Shown piece after piece: positions 35,916-48,171 of a stretch of DNA of 64,000 nucleotides (its first letter is position 1; each line of letters begins with the position of its first letter). The translations under genes and the position numbers were made by a program. Source of the DNA: Ceratopteris richardii (taxonomy: Eukaryota > Streptophyta > Polypodiopsida > Polypodiales > Pteridaceae); contig CM035435.1 in the NCBI GenBank assembly GCA_020310875.1, positions 67,783,955 to 67,847,954 of the forward strand, in the 5' to 3' direction. Below the pieces are notes generated by a model. The model searched no databases and was not told the DNA's origin. It saw only the letters and a list, made by a program, of their open reading frames with translations.

Positions 35916-37067
35916 TTGCTCGTACAAGAATGAATACGATTACTATATATCCTTGTGGCGCCCGTTTGCTTGTAGGAAGGAGTCATATCATAGCTACACA
36001 TGGTATGTTAGCTTAGCAAAATTTGACCCAATTGAACATTGTTTCCAACAAAGCAGATAGTAGCTTGCTTGTCAAAGCAAGTGATAATGGTTTCATATAC
36101 ATGTGCATATATGTTGATGATATAATCCTTACAGGTACAGATGAAGAAGGAATACAAAGACTCAAGAAGCAAATGGAAAAGGAGTTCAAGATAAGTGACT
36201 TGGGAGACTTGTCATACTTCTTGGGCATGGAGAGTACATATACTCAACATGGAGTATTTGTGACACAAGAAAGGTATTTGAAGAACTTGTTAATCAAGTT
36301 TAAAATGGATGATTGCAGGGTAGCACCTACACCAATGGAGGTGAATCACAAATTGAGTAAGTTTGGAGGTGAAGAATTCAAGGACATGAGACAATATCAG
36401 AGTTTGGTTGGTAGTCTTATCTATGCTACTTTAACTAGACCTGATTTATCATATGCAGTAGGAGTTTTGTCTCAATTCATGCATTGCCCAAGGAAAGAAC
36501 ATTGGATTGCAGGTCAAAGAGTGTTGAGGTACATTAAGGGTACACTCAATGAAGGTTTGTACTATGGGTTTACCTCAGATACAAATATCAAAATTTATAG
36601 TGATGCAGATTGGGCAGGTAATCCAGATGATAGAAGGTCAACTTTTGGATACATGTGTTATGTGGGAGATAAACTTATCTCATGGTGTTCCAAGAAGCAA
36701 CATACAGTTGCTTTGTCTTCTACAGAAGCAGAGTATAAAGGCATGGTTGAAGCTGCAAAGGAAGTAATTTGGCTCAAGACTTTGATGAAGAGTTTTGACA
36801 TTGTGCATGGGGTACCAATTATATATGGAGATAACATGAGCTCATTGTATTTAGCTGCTAATCCTATTTTTCATGCCAGGACTAAACACATTGAGATACA
36901 GTATCACTTTCTAAGGGAGAAAGTGATGGATAAGGAGATTGAAGTCATACATACTTCAACAAAAGATCAGATAGCTGATATGCTTACAAAGAGTTTGGAT
37001 GGACCAAAGCTACAGAAGTTTAAAGACATGGCAGGTATAAAGAAGAAAGAAGAAACCTCAATTGATG

Positions 37068-37080
37068 ATTGAGGGGGAGC
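37068..37080 (+). other. Polypurine tract of element D
   Basis: gattgagggggagc spans the end of pol and directly precedes the 3' LTR. Confidence 0.9.
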
Positions 37081-38101
37081 TATTGGTGCAGATCAATCAC
37101 CAATTGAATGTTGAAGACTAAAGAATGAAGGATGAGATCAATTCTTGAAGCTTGGAAGGAAGATACATTCAGAGTATGTGAGGAATGTACACATATGTAC
37201 ATAGTTCACTTAGATCTTTGATTAGTCATAGACTTGTACAAATTTATCTATAAATACCTTGAAAATGTCGAGGCGTGATATGAGAGCATATGTGAGAATA
37301 GATAGAAGTGAAGAATGATGAAGATAGATGTCATGAGACATGTGAAAAGTTAGTTGAGTTTCCTCTCATCACTCAACTGTAACTTTCTGAGTAATTGAAG
37401 AAATATTGCGCCCGATCTTTTCGTGTCTGCTCCTTCTGTGTTTGATCAATTATGAAATCCTTTTGAGGATATCTAAGTTGGTAGTTAATGAGTCTGTGAC
37501 CTGAGTTTTAGAGTCTAATTGCAAACAGGCTAGGAGAATTGTTAGTAGGAACATTCATATGTGTTGAGTGTTCACAGTTCTCTGAAACAGGCGCAAATTT
37601 CGATCTTAATCTTTTGGTCAATTCTCACTCCATAGTTTAAAGTTTTGTGCAAGCAAGCACATAATCTTTAAGTTGGAAGGTAATCTACTCGTGGCTAGAA
37701 GCATTTGCTTAAACGGGTTTTGTACTGAGAGAATTGAAGTTAAGAAGTTAGGGGTGTCTAAATCGACTTCTCAGAAATGCAGATTTAGACATAGGTAACT
37801 TGTGAACTTGATTTCTCAAGTTATACTAAACCTTTTGAAGAACTTTAACTTGGAGGAGGTGCGCAATCTCTAGGCGACACTCCATACAAAATTTCATAGA
37901 AAACTTTACATGTTTGATAGGTCAATGAGAAGAAATTGTGCAGCAGACTTTCTGTGTTTTACCTTCTTCACAGATTTTCTCAATTTTTGATAATTTGGAG
38001 ATTGGACCTCTAATTTGGTGAAGGTTTTGACTTACTCTTGATATAGAGGTGTTCTAAATTCAAGAGTAGGTTGTTCTTTTGGAGATTAACACTCTCCATC
38101 A
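37081..38101 (+). mobile_element. 3' LTR of element D
   Basis: 1021 bases, same length as the 5' LTR; followed by the second agatg (38102-38106). Confidence 0.92.
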
Positions 38102-38106
38102 AGATG

Positions 38107-39075
38107 ATGATCTCAAAAGTACATCAAGCCCTACGAAGTCTGAAGACACTAAAAGTATAGTGACATCCAACTCTAGTAACATAGAGGAGTTGGCGGAATT
38201 GGTAGCCAAGAAGTTAGGAGTGCATGGACAACGAAACTACCACCATCCATCAATGAGAATACCCATGTTACAAAGATGCAGCTTATGCGGAGGAGACCAC
38301 CCTACTCACATGTGCATAAGAGGAGGAACATGCTTGCCTCAAGCTTACCCATACAATAGGCAGTCACATCAAGGAACCGCCCTGTATTGCCATATAGAAC
38401 AAAAATACACTAATCATACCATTGAGAATTGTCCATTCAACAAGCAGACACAACCTTTAAATCAACCTCAGTATAGGTCGTATGGATACCCTCCTAGAGA
38501 TCCAGGAAGGGAGATTCCCATATATAATCCCTATCCAGGACCACAAGTGGCAACTAGGCCATATGAGCAAGGGCAATATGCACAAGCTCAGCCAGTATTA
38601 GGATAGCAACCACCACTTCCACAAAACATAGTGCTAGTTAAATATGCTCAACCAGAGGAAAACATGGAGAGATCCATAGTACTAGCATCACCATTAGCTA
38701 GTACAAAAGCAACAAACCCAGGATACGAGCAAACCCAAGGAGAATACTATCCCTATGACACTAGTATGATGGAATACGAGCAATTTTATGACCCGCAATA
38801 CTATGTTTATGAGGGATATGACAATGTCTATGGACCAGAATTGGCAACACTAATGTACACTACCCAAGGCACCAGCACCCATAAGACCACCCATCAGACC
38901 GCCTATGTCAAAAAGACCATGCTATAGATAAGGAGGAGATCACTTTATAAGAGAATGCACTCAGCCATACAATCCACCACCCCCCCCAAAATGTGGGAAG
39001 GGTATTGCAATGAATGTGGGAAGGAACACCTATTTAGAGATTGTCCAAAGAATCCCAATAAGCCTCATGACACTA
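38107..39075 (+). pseudogene. gag of element A, 3' part with zinc knuckles
   Basis: It continues the frame broken by element D (DDLKSTSS...NIEELAELVAKKLG, matching SIEELAEKVAQKLG in element B). Knuckles present are CSLCGGDHPTHMC (CX2CX3HX4C), a second with the spacing changed (CHIEQKYTNHTIENC), a third broken by a stop, and CNECGKEHLFRDC near 39009. Stops occur at 38604 and 38925, followed by a frame change. Confidence 0.8.
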
Positions 39076-41500
39076 CACCTATTAATGCAATAAGTAATTG
39101 AATCATCAGGAAGTGACAAGGAATACACAGTACCATTGAAGGCCATCAAACGAGCACAAGCAAAAGGAGAAGAAAGAAACGAGTAGACTCGGATCAAGAA
39201 AAGAGTAAAACCCCAAAACCCAGAGTACAAGTAGTGGAAAACTCGAAAGACCCCACATGAGAATATCCAAACAACGAAAAGCCAAAAGTGGAAGGATAGA
39301 AGGGAAAAACTCAGACAAAAATGGATGAAAAATAAAAATAAGGAAGACAAGAAGGACACAAGAGACAATAAGAAACCTAAGAAGCTTGAAATCCAGGAAG
39401 GAATTCCCATTACACCGAAGACACTAGAACCAGACAAGCCAGACTCAATTCTAGCAGACCCAAGACCATACGATTTAGATATGTGGTTGAAAGCTTACCA
39501 AGATGGAATCATGAATGGAGCAAACATAGAGCAGCACGAAAAACTTTATCCACAAGGGGAGTTAGAAAAGGAGAGACTAGCGATATGTAGAAGACTCATA
39601 GAGATAGCTCAGGCCACTCTAGAGAAGACTATCCCAGTCCTCCCTGAGACAAGAATATCCGAGAATCAATACAAGGATTGTCTCAAAACCAAGGACCAGA
39701 AACCAAAAGAGAGGGATGATAAAAAAGAACCCAGGACAAATACATGTCCACAGTCCCTGATTTAGAAGCTAATTGGCCAAGAGAGTTGTGGAGTAGGATT
39801 CGAGAAGATCAATGGAAAAAGAATGGAGTTGCAAAACTGCCTTTTGAGGAATTAAATGTGGAAGACTATCAACCAATGCCAAATTTGGAGGAAATATATG
39901 AAGAAGTCTCTATGCTAGACCGAGCTAGGGAGGAATCACATAGCATTTCCACCCTACCAAACTACATGGGAGAATATGAGAAGGAATCTATAATCTTCCG
40001 TGCTCCCACAGTACGAGGAAAAGAAACGGATTCTTCAAACAAAACCTCACACAATCTAACACAACTCAAAAAAACCAAAGTACAATGTCAATTGACTGTG
40101 GAAGAATTACTTCGTGTCAAACCATAATTATGGAAAAAATTAGCGGGACAGTTGAAGTTAGAGCATGAGAAGAACCAAAAAGGAAAGCAAGGAAACTAAA
40201 AACCCTTCTACTACACAAATTCCAGTGGATAAGGTTGGAGAATTTAGTGAAGGAGATGAGAGCAACACATGTCTACCCGTCACGTACAATGGATACATGA
40301 CCAAGGCCATACTAGACACAACAGTGGGAGTGGGCATTGCCACCAAAGAGATTTGCAAGAAATGGGGAAGGCCAACCCTGCGACCAACGCATATGAAGCT
40401 TCAATTATCAGATGATCATGACGAGAAACCCCTGGGAATATTGGAAAAAAATAGATTAACCACGTCTGGAGTCAAGTTTGAGCATACATAGCTATATGTC
40501 AATTTGGGAAGGCAAATAATTATGAAATGATATTAGGACGACCTTTCATGATACAACTCAGGGTAGTACAAGACTGGGGAAGAGACTCATTATACCTTCA
40601 ACATCAAGGGACCACTACCAAGATAAATCTGCATACCTTTGCATATAGGGATGTACCCCCATGACAATGGAATCCTGTACACAAGGAAGAAGATGATTTG
40701 TCTATCCATAGTGCCGGATCAAGTGATCAATCGTGGATGCATGAGGATGGCCAATTATGGATGTGTAAGGAAGCAAAGAGAGAGGATAAAAAACTGCAAC
40801 TATGGCCCCTAGGACATCAAAATTATCGACGGATAGAGGACCTAATGTGTATGCCTCAAGTTTTTCCTGATGAAGCATTCGAATTGAGAAGTTGGATGGA
40901 GATTCTAGCCACTTTGGACGTATGTGTAAATGAATAAGTATTGACCATGAATGAATGTATAGACGAAGAAAGTTATGATGTAAGCTTTTTTATGGTAGTC
41001 CTCTAGGAGGTAGAAGTAGGAGAAGTGTTAGAAAAGGAATGGAACGAAGAATATGAGAGCATAGAGATGGAACCAGAGTTTGATTCAGAGGAATGCTATT
41101 TAAAAGCCATTCATGCGGAGGAAAAGGGTGGAACACCCAAAGTGTTAGCAATAGAAGCATCCCCTATAATACTGAACCATGAGGAAACGACGAGTAAGGC
41201 CGAACCAACCCTGGACCTATTTGAAGTTCCAAATCACTTCAAAAGATACGAAGTAGAGGAAAGGAAAATATCCACTCAAATGCCTAAGAGAGAGGCAAGA
41301 GAAGGAGAAGCTTATGACAACAAGGAACAAACAAAAAAAATCATAGTAACAGTAGAAAATGGAGAAGACAAATGCACATACATAGGAAAGGATGTGTCAC
41401 CTGAGGAGGAAGAAGAATTGATAAGACTTATTCGAGACTATCGAGATGTGTTTGCATGGACCTACAAGGACCTCAAAGGTGTGTAAGCTTCCATTTGTTC
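39076..41500 (+). pseudogene. Element A: linker and first protease (PR1), decayed
   Basis: Corresponds to the first two thirds of the large pol ORF of element B. 39325-39765 keeps 'ILADPRPYDLDMWLKAYQDG' (compare VLADPTPEDIDMMLKAYQ). PR1 at about 40270-40600 keeps the frame context 'MTKAILD' and 'MILGRPFM', but the active site reads DTT where element B has DSG. The segment before RT keeps 'FKRYEVEERK', 'CTYIGKDVS' and 'YRDVFAWTYKDLKGV'. At least four frame changes and several stops are present. Confidence 0.75.
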
Positions 41501-42870
41501 TCATCAAATACCAATGACACCAGATGCTAAACCATCGAAGCAATGCCCATACACATATAATGATGTTTATGCAGCAAAAATTAAAGAAGAAATAGACAAA
41601 CTACTAGCAGCCGGATTCATTTATGAGATAGAACATACCAAATGGGTGTCACCATTAGTAGTTGTGCCCAAAAAGAACGGGAAACTGAGAGTGTGCATTA
41701 ATCTAAATAAAGTCAATGCAGCCATGATCCGTGATAGCTACCCATTCCCTATCACTGATCACCTCTTGGAAAGAGTTGCAGGAAAGGAAGTCTATAGCTT
41801 CTTGGATGGATTCTCTGGATACAATCAAGTAACCATTGCTACTGAGGACCAACACAATACCGCATTCGCGAATGAATGGGGAGTCTATGCCTTCAGGGTG
41901 ATGCCCTTTGGACTCACTAACGCCCCTGCTACTTTCCAAAGGTTGATGTGTCATTTTTTCAAAGAATTCCTAAGGAAGAGTATGGAAGTATATGTAGACG
42001 ACCTATGTAAATACTCATATCGGAGGCACAGACATATTTCGGGATTGCAAAGAATATTTGAAAAATGTCAGCAATATAGAGTCTGCATGAATCTTGAGAA
42101 GTGCATTTTTATGGTAAGACAAGGAAAAATCCTAGGGCACATTGTATCTAGGAATGGAATATCTACAGATGAAGACAAGGTCAAAGTAATTCTAGAACTT
42201 CCAAGACCAAAAAATGCAAAGGAAGTGCAAGCATTTATGGGTCATTATGGATACTATCGCTGATTTATCCACATGTACGCTATAATTGCCAAGCCATTGT
42301 ATGGATTGTTGACTCAATTTATATGGAGAGACAAATGCGAGGAAGCCTTTAATGAGCTAAAAACATGACTTAGCATAGCACCCAATTTGAAAACACCCAA
42401 TTGGAACAAGCCCTTTCATATTCATGTGGATGTTTCCAATTGCACAACAAGATGCATTTTAGCTCAACCGGCAAATGAAGGAAAATTGGACCATCCTATT
42501 GCCTATGCAAGCACACAACTGAATCAAGTTGAAAGAAACTATACAACTACGGAGCGAGAAGGTTTAGGGATGGTGTACGCTGTAAAGAAATTCAAACACT
42601 ACCTGTTAGCCAAAAAGTTCAACTTCTTCATGGTTTCTATTGTTAATGGAGTTCGATTTTGAAGTAATTGTAAAGAAAGGAAATACTCATGTGAGGCCCG
42701 ATCATCTCTCTAGGTTAACACACGGAGAACCACCTAGTGGAGTGTCCGACGATTTGCCAGACACTTACTTGTTCAATTTGGAAGTATGCCCTAAGTGGGC
42801 AGAAAAGCTCATTCCAATACTCACTCATGGACCACAACACTCAATTAACAGGGAGATTAGAAAGGAAATT
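41501..42870 (+). pseudogene. Element A: reverse transcriptase and RNase H, decayed
   Basis: RT keeps 'AGFIYEIEHTKWVSPLVVVP', 'YSFLDGFSGYNQV', 'MPFGLTNAPATFQRLM' and the catalytic 'VYVDDL' at about 41988-42005. RNase H keeps 'HIHVDVSN', 'NYTTTEREGLGMVYAVKKF' and 'VRPDHLSRLT'. Stops at 42261 and 42366 and a deletion around 42630-42650 (loss of the TDHQAL region) make it non-functional. Confidence 0.85.
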
Positions 42871-44272
42871 CTACAATCGCATAACTTACACATTGTAGCA
42901 GGAAGTGTGTACCATAAAGAATCCAACGGTGTGTTGTCTAGATGTGTGGAAGAAGACGAATAGAAGAACTTGATGGAACAAGCGCACATAAACAAATGGA
43001 GAATGCACAAGGGAACTCATGGAACTCTAAGAGAATTGAAACGATTAGGAGTCTATTGGCCTGATATGCCTAAGGATGTTCACGAGTATGCCAGTAGTTG
43101 CACGGAATGTCAAGAAACCGCTCCAGATGATCATACATCTTTACCTTACTCTACAATAGCACCCAACTAGAGTAAGACATTATTGAAATTCCTAAAGATG
43201 CGAGAGCATGAGGAGTTTAGCAAGGAAATGATCCCTAGAAGAAATGAGTAAGGACTACGTTATCATGGGGAGACAATTATTCAAGAGAGGGAGGGATAAT
43301 CAACTACAACTATGTGTACATGAAGGAGAGTACTTACCCATATTAAAAATGGCACATGCAAGTGCCGCAGGAGGGCATTTCTCAGCCAAAAGAACTATAA
43401 AAATGATCCTCTTTGCAAGCTTGTGGTGGCCAACTCTACACATGGATGCAAACACCTACGTACAAAGTTGTGAGACATGCCAAAGAGCTAAATATCCTAT
43501 CAAACAAGATGACATTCCATTGAGACCTATGGCTCGCGCGAGAGCCTTTTCCAAATGGGATATTGATTTCATAGGACCCATTAATCCACCAACTAAAGGA
43601 TCACACGTTGAATACATAATAGTAGCAACTGATTACCTGACTAAATGGGTAGAGGCAAAGGTAACTAGAAAAAATGATGCTTAGACCATAGCTAAGTTTC
43701 TTTTTGAGCATATCTTTACTCGCTTTGGACTACCTATAGAGATAGTGAGTGATCGAGGAACGCATTTCATTAATGACGTAATAGAGTCCTTGATGAATGA
43801 GTTCTTAGTGATTCATAAAAAATCAGCTCCTTATCATCCTCGAGCCAACGGTCAAGCAGAAAGTTCCAATAAGGTGTTGTGCACTGTATTGACAAAGATA
43901 GTCAATAGTGGAAGGTCAGATTGGGACAAACAATTGCATCATGCAATTTGGGCCTTCCATGTGGCTTACAAGACAGCCATTGGAACTACACCATTTAACC
44001 TAGTGTATGGATAAAATGCAATCTTGTCAATCAATTTTTTAGTGCCTACTTTGAGAGTAGCCCAACAGTATGAATGGATGGGGCATGAATTGTCCAAGAA
44101 ACTCGAACAAATTGAGAAGCTACATGAGACTAGAATACAAGCTCTTGCGGGAATTTATGCAACAAAAAGAAGACAAAAAGCATATTACGATGCACACATC
44201 AAAGATAAAGGACTAAAAGAAGGAGATTTAGTCCTAGTGTGTACTTTGAAGCAACACGCCAAGAAGCTATAG
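42871..44272 (+). pseudogene. Element A: two integrase zinc modules and integrase core, decayed
   Basis: Module 1 (42880-43125): H-x6-H in AHINKWRMHKG and C-x2-C in SCTECQ. Module 2 (43244-43500): H-x6-H in AHASAAGGHF and C-x2-C in SCETCQ. The core follows with DIDFIGPINPP, VSDRGTHFIN and NGQAESSNK supplying D, D and E. A C-terminal stretch 'KDKGLKEGDLVLV' ends at a stop near 44270. The same two-module layout is seen in element B. Confidence 0.8.
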
Positions 44273-44654
44273 GAATGCGGATATGGACCTATAATAACCA
44301 ATAGGATTTCAATAAGTGGATCTATTAACCTAGCCACTCTCGATGGAGATATTCTTCCTATTTACATAAGTGGTTGTCGAGTAAAACGCTACATGGAGCC
44401 ATTGATGGATCAAATGTTAGCATGACTTGTAGGGGCACAAAATAGAAAAAAAGAGGAAGAGAGGATTAGAGAGGAGGCAAGACAAGAAGCCCTAGAGCGT
44501 ATCAAGAAAGGAAAATAGTGGATAAGGCAAAGGGATGAACGATATTTACAACGAGAAGAGCCTATTCACATGGCCAAATATCAAGTTTACCAGGCCAACA
44601 CAAACGACCTTAGCATATCCCAACCATATTTAAACCTATGGATTGGAACTACAT

Positions 44655-44974
44655 AATACTAGCTAATAGATGCATTGATAGACTCGGGAGTAGCACTCAA
44701 TTGCATAGGAATGACGGTCATCACACATCTTCAAACGACCATAACACCGACTAAAGCACACATGATATGCGTTGGGAGCCAAGTCATAGAATGCATTGGA
44801 GAAGCCATGATATCTCTCCACCTAGGAAATTCCACCATGGAGCAACGAGTTCTGGTATGTAAAGATGAGGATTTAATAGAGAACTTGATCCTAGGACAAG
44901 ATTGGATTATTGAAAATGAAGTGAGCATTCACCTAGCTCAAGGGTACATCTCAGCCAAAGTAGGGCATAAATAA
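44655..44974 (+). pseudogene. Element A: second retropepsin-like domain (PR2) after integrase
   Basis: Carries ALIDSGVALNCIG (catalytic Asp codon at 44681), 'MICVGSQVIECIGEAMISL' as the flap-side half, and 'DLIENLILGQDWIIENEV', the C-terminal hydrophobic-G-x-D signature of retropepsins. It corresponds to 61675-62045 of element B and keeps its DSG although PR1 of this element has lost it. A stop lies just upstream. Confidence 0.7.
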
Positions 44975-44983
44975 ATCTTCAGC

Positions 44984-45856
44984 TTGCTAGAAGAAAGATC
45001 TCCTCGTGTGCATGAAGCCATCAAGCATGAAAACGAAACTCTAGAAGAGGAGTTAGCAAACGAGTCCATCAAAGGTTTACCAGAGGAGTGCCCTAAGAAA
45101 GGATTGACTACCAGTACCAATGCATTAGTTGATGAGATGGATTCATCCCCCCTGAACGGTGAATCCCATAGAAAATGCAAGGGCAACGATCCTAAAGTTA
45201 CCCACAACAAGGGAAGCTCATCCACATGGAAGTCCACTATCCAATTATCGCAACCAGGAAGAGCTAATCTACACTGGGTTCGCAAGGATCGAATGAGGGA
45301 GACAGAAAAGTCTACACTGATACAGGTCACTCATCCTATGAAGCCAAGGGGAGACAACAAATTCTCTTCATTACAAGCAGAACCAAAAAGGTTTCTAAGA
45401 GTATGGCTTCCAAAGTCATTAGTAGAAGCCCAGAAAATGTTGTAGCACATATGGATTCCGAAGAAGGTCAGACAGATTGCAAGTCAAGAGATACACAAGT
45501 AAGAAGAAATATTACACCGACAAAGCAAGACCATGAAGCCAAACAAGATTCACCAGAGGCACCAGAGGAACATGATATCAACCAATCAGACTACAAAAAA
45601 GAAAGAGGAGAAACCAAGAGCACGACAAAACCAAGAGAAGATGAAGCCTCACACAGCAACTACAAAATGGATATGGAGACCTAAGAGGCAGCACGAACAG
45701 GAACAACAAATTCAACATGAGTCTAATTGCACTCATGAAGAGTTGAATGCAGCTAAAGTATGCATGCCATGGCCACACTACGAGGCCATGCATTCGGCAC
45801 ATGATGTGTTTAACAAAACTAGTGGTGCACATTTCCCACTTGGGAATAGATCATAG
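44984..45856 (+). pseudogene. Element A: pol tail with repeated W-x-P/R-K motifs
   Basis: Hydrophilic, low-complexity tail in more than one frame. It contains HWVRKD, RVWLPKS and IWRPKR, matching the motifs in the tail of element B. No known domain is seen. Confidence 0.5.
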
Positions 45857-46083
45857 ATTCTACTTCCCTAGGAATGAACCTACTATGTAAATAAATAAAT
45901 GCTTCCGCTAAACTAACTCTTGTTTTCCTTCAGGAATAAAAATGAAAAAACATGTGGTAAGATATCTTACTTACATAAGTAAGGGGAAACGGAGGGATGC
46001 AATGAACAACATGCCACTACGACACACATCACTAACGACATGTCTTCTATAAAAAGTTGATGCTCTCCTTGTTATAAGTGCAG

Positions 46084-46954
46084 ATGGCTTCTAAGGACTC
46101 TGAAGCAACCATTCAAGAAGAGATGCTAGAATTCCCCCTACGGAGAGTGACAAAAGCAAAAGGTCACTAGTTTCGAGAGGATCAACCTACCGAGGATTAT
46201 CTGTTCTTGGTGACTATTAAAATTATGGACACAGACCATCAATTTTCAGTAATGTCCCAAGATTTCAAAGTAGTGCATCAACTTCCATCGACTGTGGACA
46301 TTATGAAGAAAGTTGGTATTCAGAAATACTTCAAACTCCCAATCTAAAAACCGGATTTCGAGCGCTACACACAAGTAATGAACACCTTACAACCAACTTT
46401 GCATGATCCATTGGTACCTCAAGCAGAGTCCTAGATGCAGCAGGCAGTGGGTCATCATACAATTCACCCACGACCTAATTAAAGAAGCTTTCGGGTGCGA
46501 AAAAGACAAAAATACCATATTGAAGGAGGAAATCCGGGGAGCTAAGACCCGAACATTCACAGATATCAATCGTATTGATATAGAAGAGGAAGTCTGACTC
46601 ATTCACCAACATTTTTGCTTTCCAAACATGCATAGATATATTGCTCCATAGAAGATCATAGTGCAAATGTTGTCACATGCCATCAAACAAATAGGAAATC
46701 AAGTTAACATGACTCCATATATTCAAGAATGACTCTTCGAAGCAAAGAAACAATGGAATCATAAGAAGTTCTTGAACGGAAGCATTTCCTTGACAATACT
46801 GATCTATCATGCTTTAGGCATTCGAGAACATTTGAAAAAGATGTCATCATCTAAAGAAATGGCTAAGTACGCAAAGATTACCACGGTTCCAAGGAAGAAG
46901 AAAGGAGTCAAGATAGTAAAAGAACCTGAAACGAGCTCCAAACCAAGAATGTGA
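46084..46954 (+). pseudogene. Element A: third ORF (ORF3), decayed
   Basis: Starts ATG 46084 (MASKDSEATIQ) immediately after a splice-acceptor-like 'ttgttataagtgcag'. Segments align with ORF3 of element B: 'FSVMSQDFKVV...VGIQKYF' with 'FQFFSREFETL...AGLQTYF', and 'HKKFLNGSISLTILIYHALG' with 'RKPTLHGYCALTRIIYRCLA'. It ends with a basic 'VPRKKKGVK' stretch. At least five stops or frame changes are present. Function is unknown. Confidence 0.6.
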
Positions 46955-47955
46955 GGTACCAAAAGGTTACGGGAGATAATGCAGGCAGAAGCAAAAGCTC
47001 CAACTACAAAGAAGGCACATGTACTTCCAAGAACCAAGCTTGAAGAAAATCCATCCATTACGGAGGAGGAATTAACAAAGGCAATGGAAGCAACTCACCA
47101 ATATTTTGAAGGTCAGGTAAACCTAATTGTTCAAAGTCAACCCAATGGAAGCAATTAATGATATTTCAAGCCAATTCGCTTAACCATCCAGAGCAAAAAG
47201 TCATACAAACATACACACGTCACCACAAAAAGCCTGTCCAGCACGACAGAGTTCATGAGGAGGGACATGTGGAAGGGGAATCGAGCAAAAAGAGAAGAAG
47301 AAGGAATTCAAAAAATAAAACAGCTTAGTGAAGAACAAAGCTAATAAAGAAAAGAACAACCCTCTGCCAAAGCCCCGCAGGGGCACACATCAGGCGACAA
47401 TACCAAAGAACCAGGTCCTGAGGATTGGAAATAAAGAAAGATAACAACCAAGACTTTTCATGGAGGTTGCACACAACTTCTTCATCCACCAGGTGCATGC
47501 GGTGGAAAGGAAGGAACAGGCTAAGCAATGCATCAAGCGACAACACCAAAGGATTAGGGCCAAATAATGGAAACAAAAGAATTACAACCAGGCTCTATTG
47601 AAGGGAGACAGTACACAAAGGATTCTTCATCAGATAAGATAACCAATTGTGTGAGAATTCTAGATGCTTATCTCTCTATTGGATGCGTGCAATGGAAAGA
47701 AATGCATCAGGCCCTAGAGGATGACAAAGAAGATCTAAGAACAAGACCTTTAAAACGTAATGTTGACTTAGTAGAGAGCAAAGGCCTGCAAAGTAAGGTG
47801 TGCAATGGAAAAAATAAACAGGTTCCAAGCAATACAACAAGGTCAGATGTGTGAAGATAAAGACGTATCAGAAGACCAAAAGTTAGAAAGAGGCAAAGGT
47901 TGAAAAGTTGAAGAGAGTGACCAAGAATATCACATTCTTAGCCACTGATGGCGTG
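46955..47955 (+). other. 3' non-coding region of element A with degenerate repeats
   Basis: Between ORF3 and the insertion of element C. Degenerate units of about 150-190 bases share 'ttcatccaccaggtgcatgc / ggatgcgtgcaatggaaag' and 'acaaccaggc' blocks (47400-47760); a further unit resumes after element C at 50457-50650. No gene is recognised. Confidence 0.45.
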
Positions 47956-47960
47956 CATGG

Positions 47961-48171
47961 TGTTGATGTATAAAACACCACAAGAAATGAATTAAGGTGA
48001 CACTAGAACACCTCTATGGTCACCATTAACTCATTGCCACTCTAAACTTTGAGAAATGATAGCTTAAAGTGAGAACTTTGCTTCTACAGAAATTCCTAGT
48101 CACCGAAATGACATACCTTCAGTATTTTGCTAATTTCTCCTAGCTCACATAAGATTTTTCTATGAAACTTT
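47961..48171 (-). mobile_element. 3' end of the truncated 3' LTR of element C
   Basis: 190 bases (47961-48150) are identical to 49388-49577. The next 21 bases are clearly diverged from the corresponding part of the 5' LTR, then gag begins. Confidence 0.85.

Larger units (their letters stand above)
29953..36050 (-). mobile_element. Element E: young non-autonomous LTR retrotransposon (LARD-like)
   Basis: Two 1503-base LTRs (29953-31455 and 34548-36050), TGTTGGAA...TTCCAACA, with no difference I could find, flank a 3092-base interior without any gag or pol. The target duplication is aagca (29948-29952, 36051-36055). A primer-binding site at 34534-34545 and a polypurine tract at 31456-31466 both read on the minus strand, so the right LTR is the 5' LTR. 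With no proteins of its own it must have been mobilised in trans, probably by a Copia element given the tRNA-Met primer. Identical LTRs mean very recent insertion. Confidence 0.93.
34548..36050 (-). mobile_element. 5' LTR of element E
   Basis: 1503 bases, apparently identical to 29953-31455, carrying the same TATA box (35652-35659), tRNA-like unit and repeat ORF. Confidence 0.93.
27853..37072 (+). pseudogene. Copia pol of element D (PR-IN-RT-RH), split by element E
   Basis: The frame runs 27853-29952, is broken by element E, and resumes at 36056 after the second aagca copy. Protease shows YIDSGCSNHLS just after the UAG. Integrase shows the HKRLGH...CEACQ zinc region, then D, D and E of the core (TDVWGP, SDGGGEYF, NGVAERRN). 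RT shows KARLVVKGF, QLDVKNAFLNG, ALYGLKQAPRAW and, after the insertion, CIYVDDIILTG. RNase H shows SDADWAG, SSTEAEY and RTKHIE. The stop is at 37070-37072. Removing element E and one aagca copy restores the frame exactly, so the insertion alone broke RT, just before the YVDD motif. Confidence 0.9.
25561..38101 (+). mobile_element. Element D: Copia retrotransposon (Tork-like), host of element E
   Basis: LTRs at 25561-26581 and 37081-38101 (1021 bases each; about nine differences by eye) are flanked by the target duplication agatg (25556-25560, 38102-38106). It has a primer-binding site for initiator tRNA-Met, gag, pol in the Copia order (PR-IN-RT-RH) and a polypurine tract. Its own length is about 6.4 kb; the rest is element E. 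Apart from one UAG between gag and protease and the insertion of E, the reading frame is intact. The Tork label is by resemblance of the integrase and RT and is tentative. Confidence 0.92.

Noticed and set aside
29953..36050. Segmental duplication of a small gene family (identical ORFs at 30308-30916 and 34903-35511)
   Set aside because: The repeated 1503-base blocks begin TG, end CA, adjoin a PBS and a PPT and are flanked by a 5-bp TSD, so they are LTRs of one element.
39030..39437. Minus-strand ORF of 135 codons
   Set aside because: It is the antisense of the gag-pol linker of element A; its hydrophobic composition comes from the complement of Lys/Glu codons and no family is recognised.
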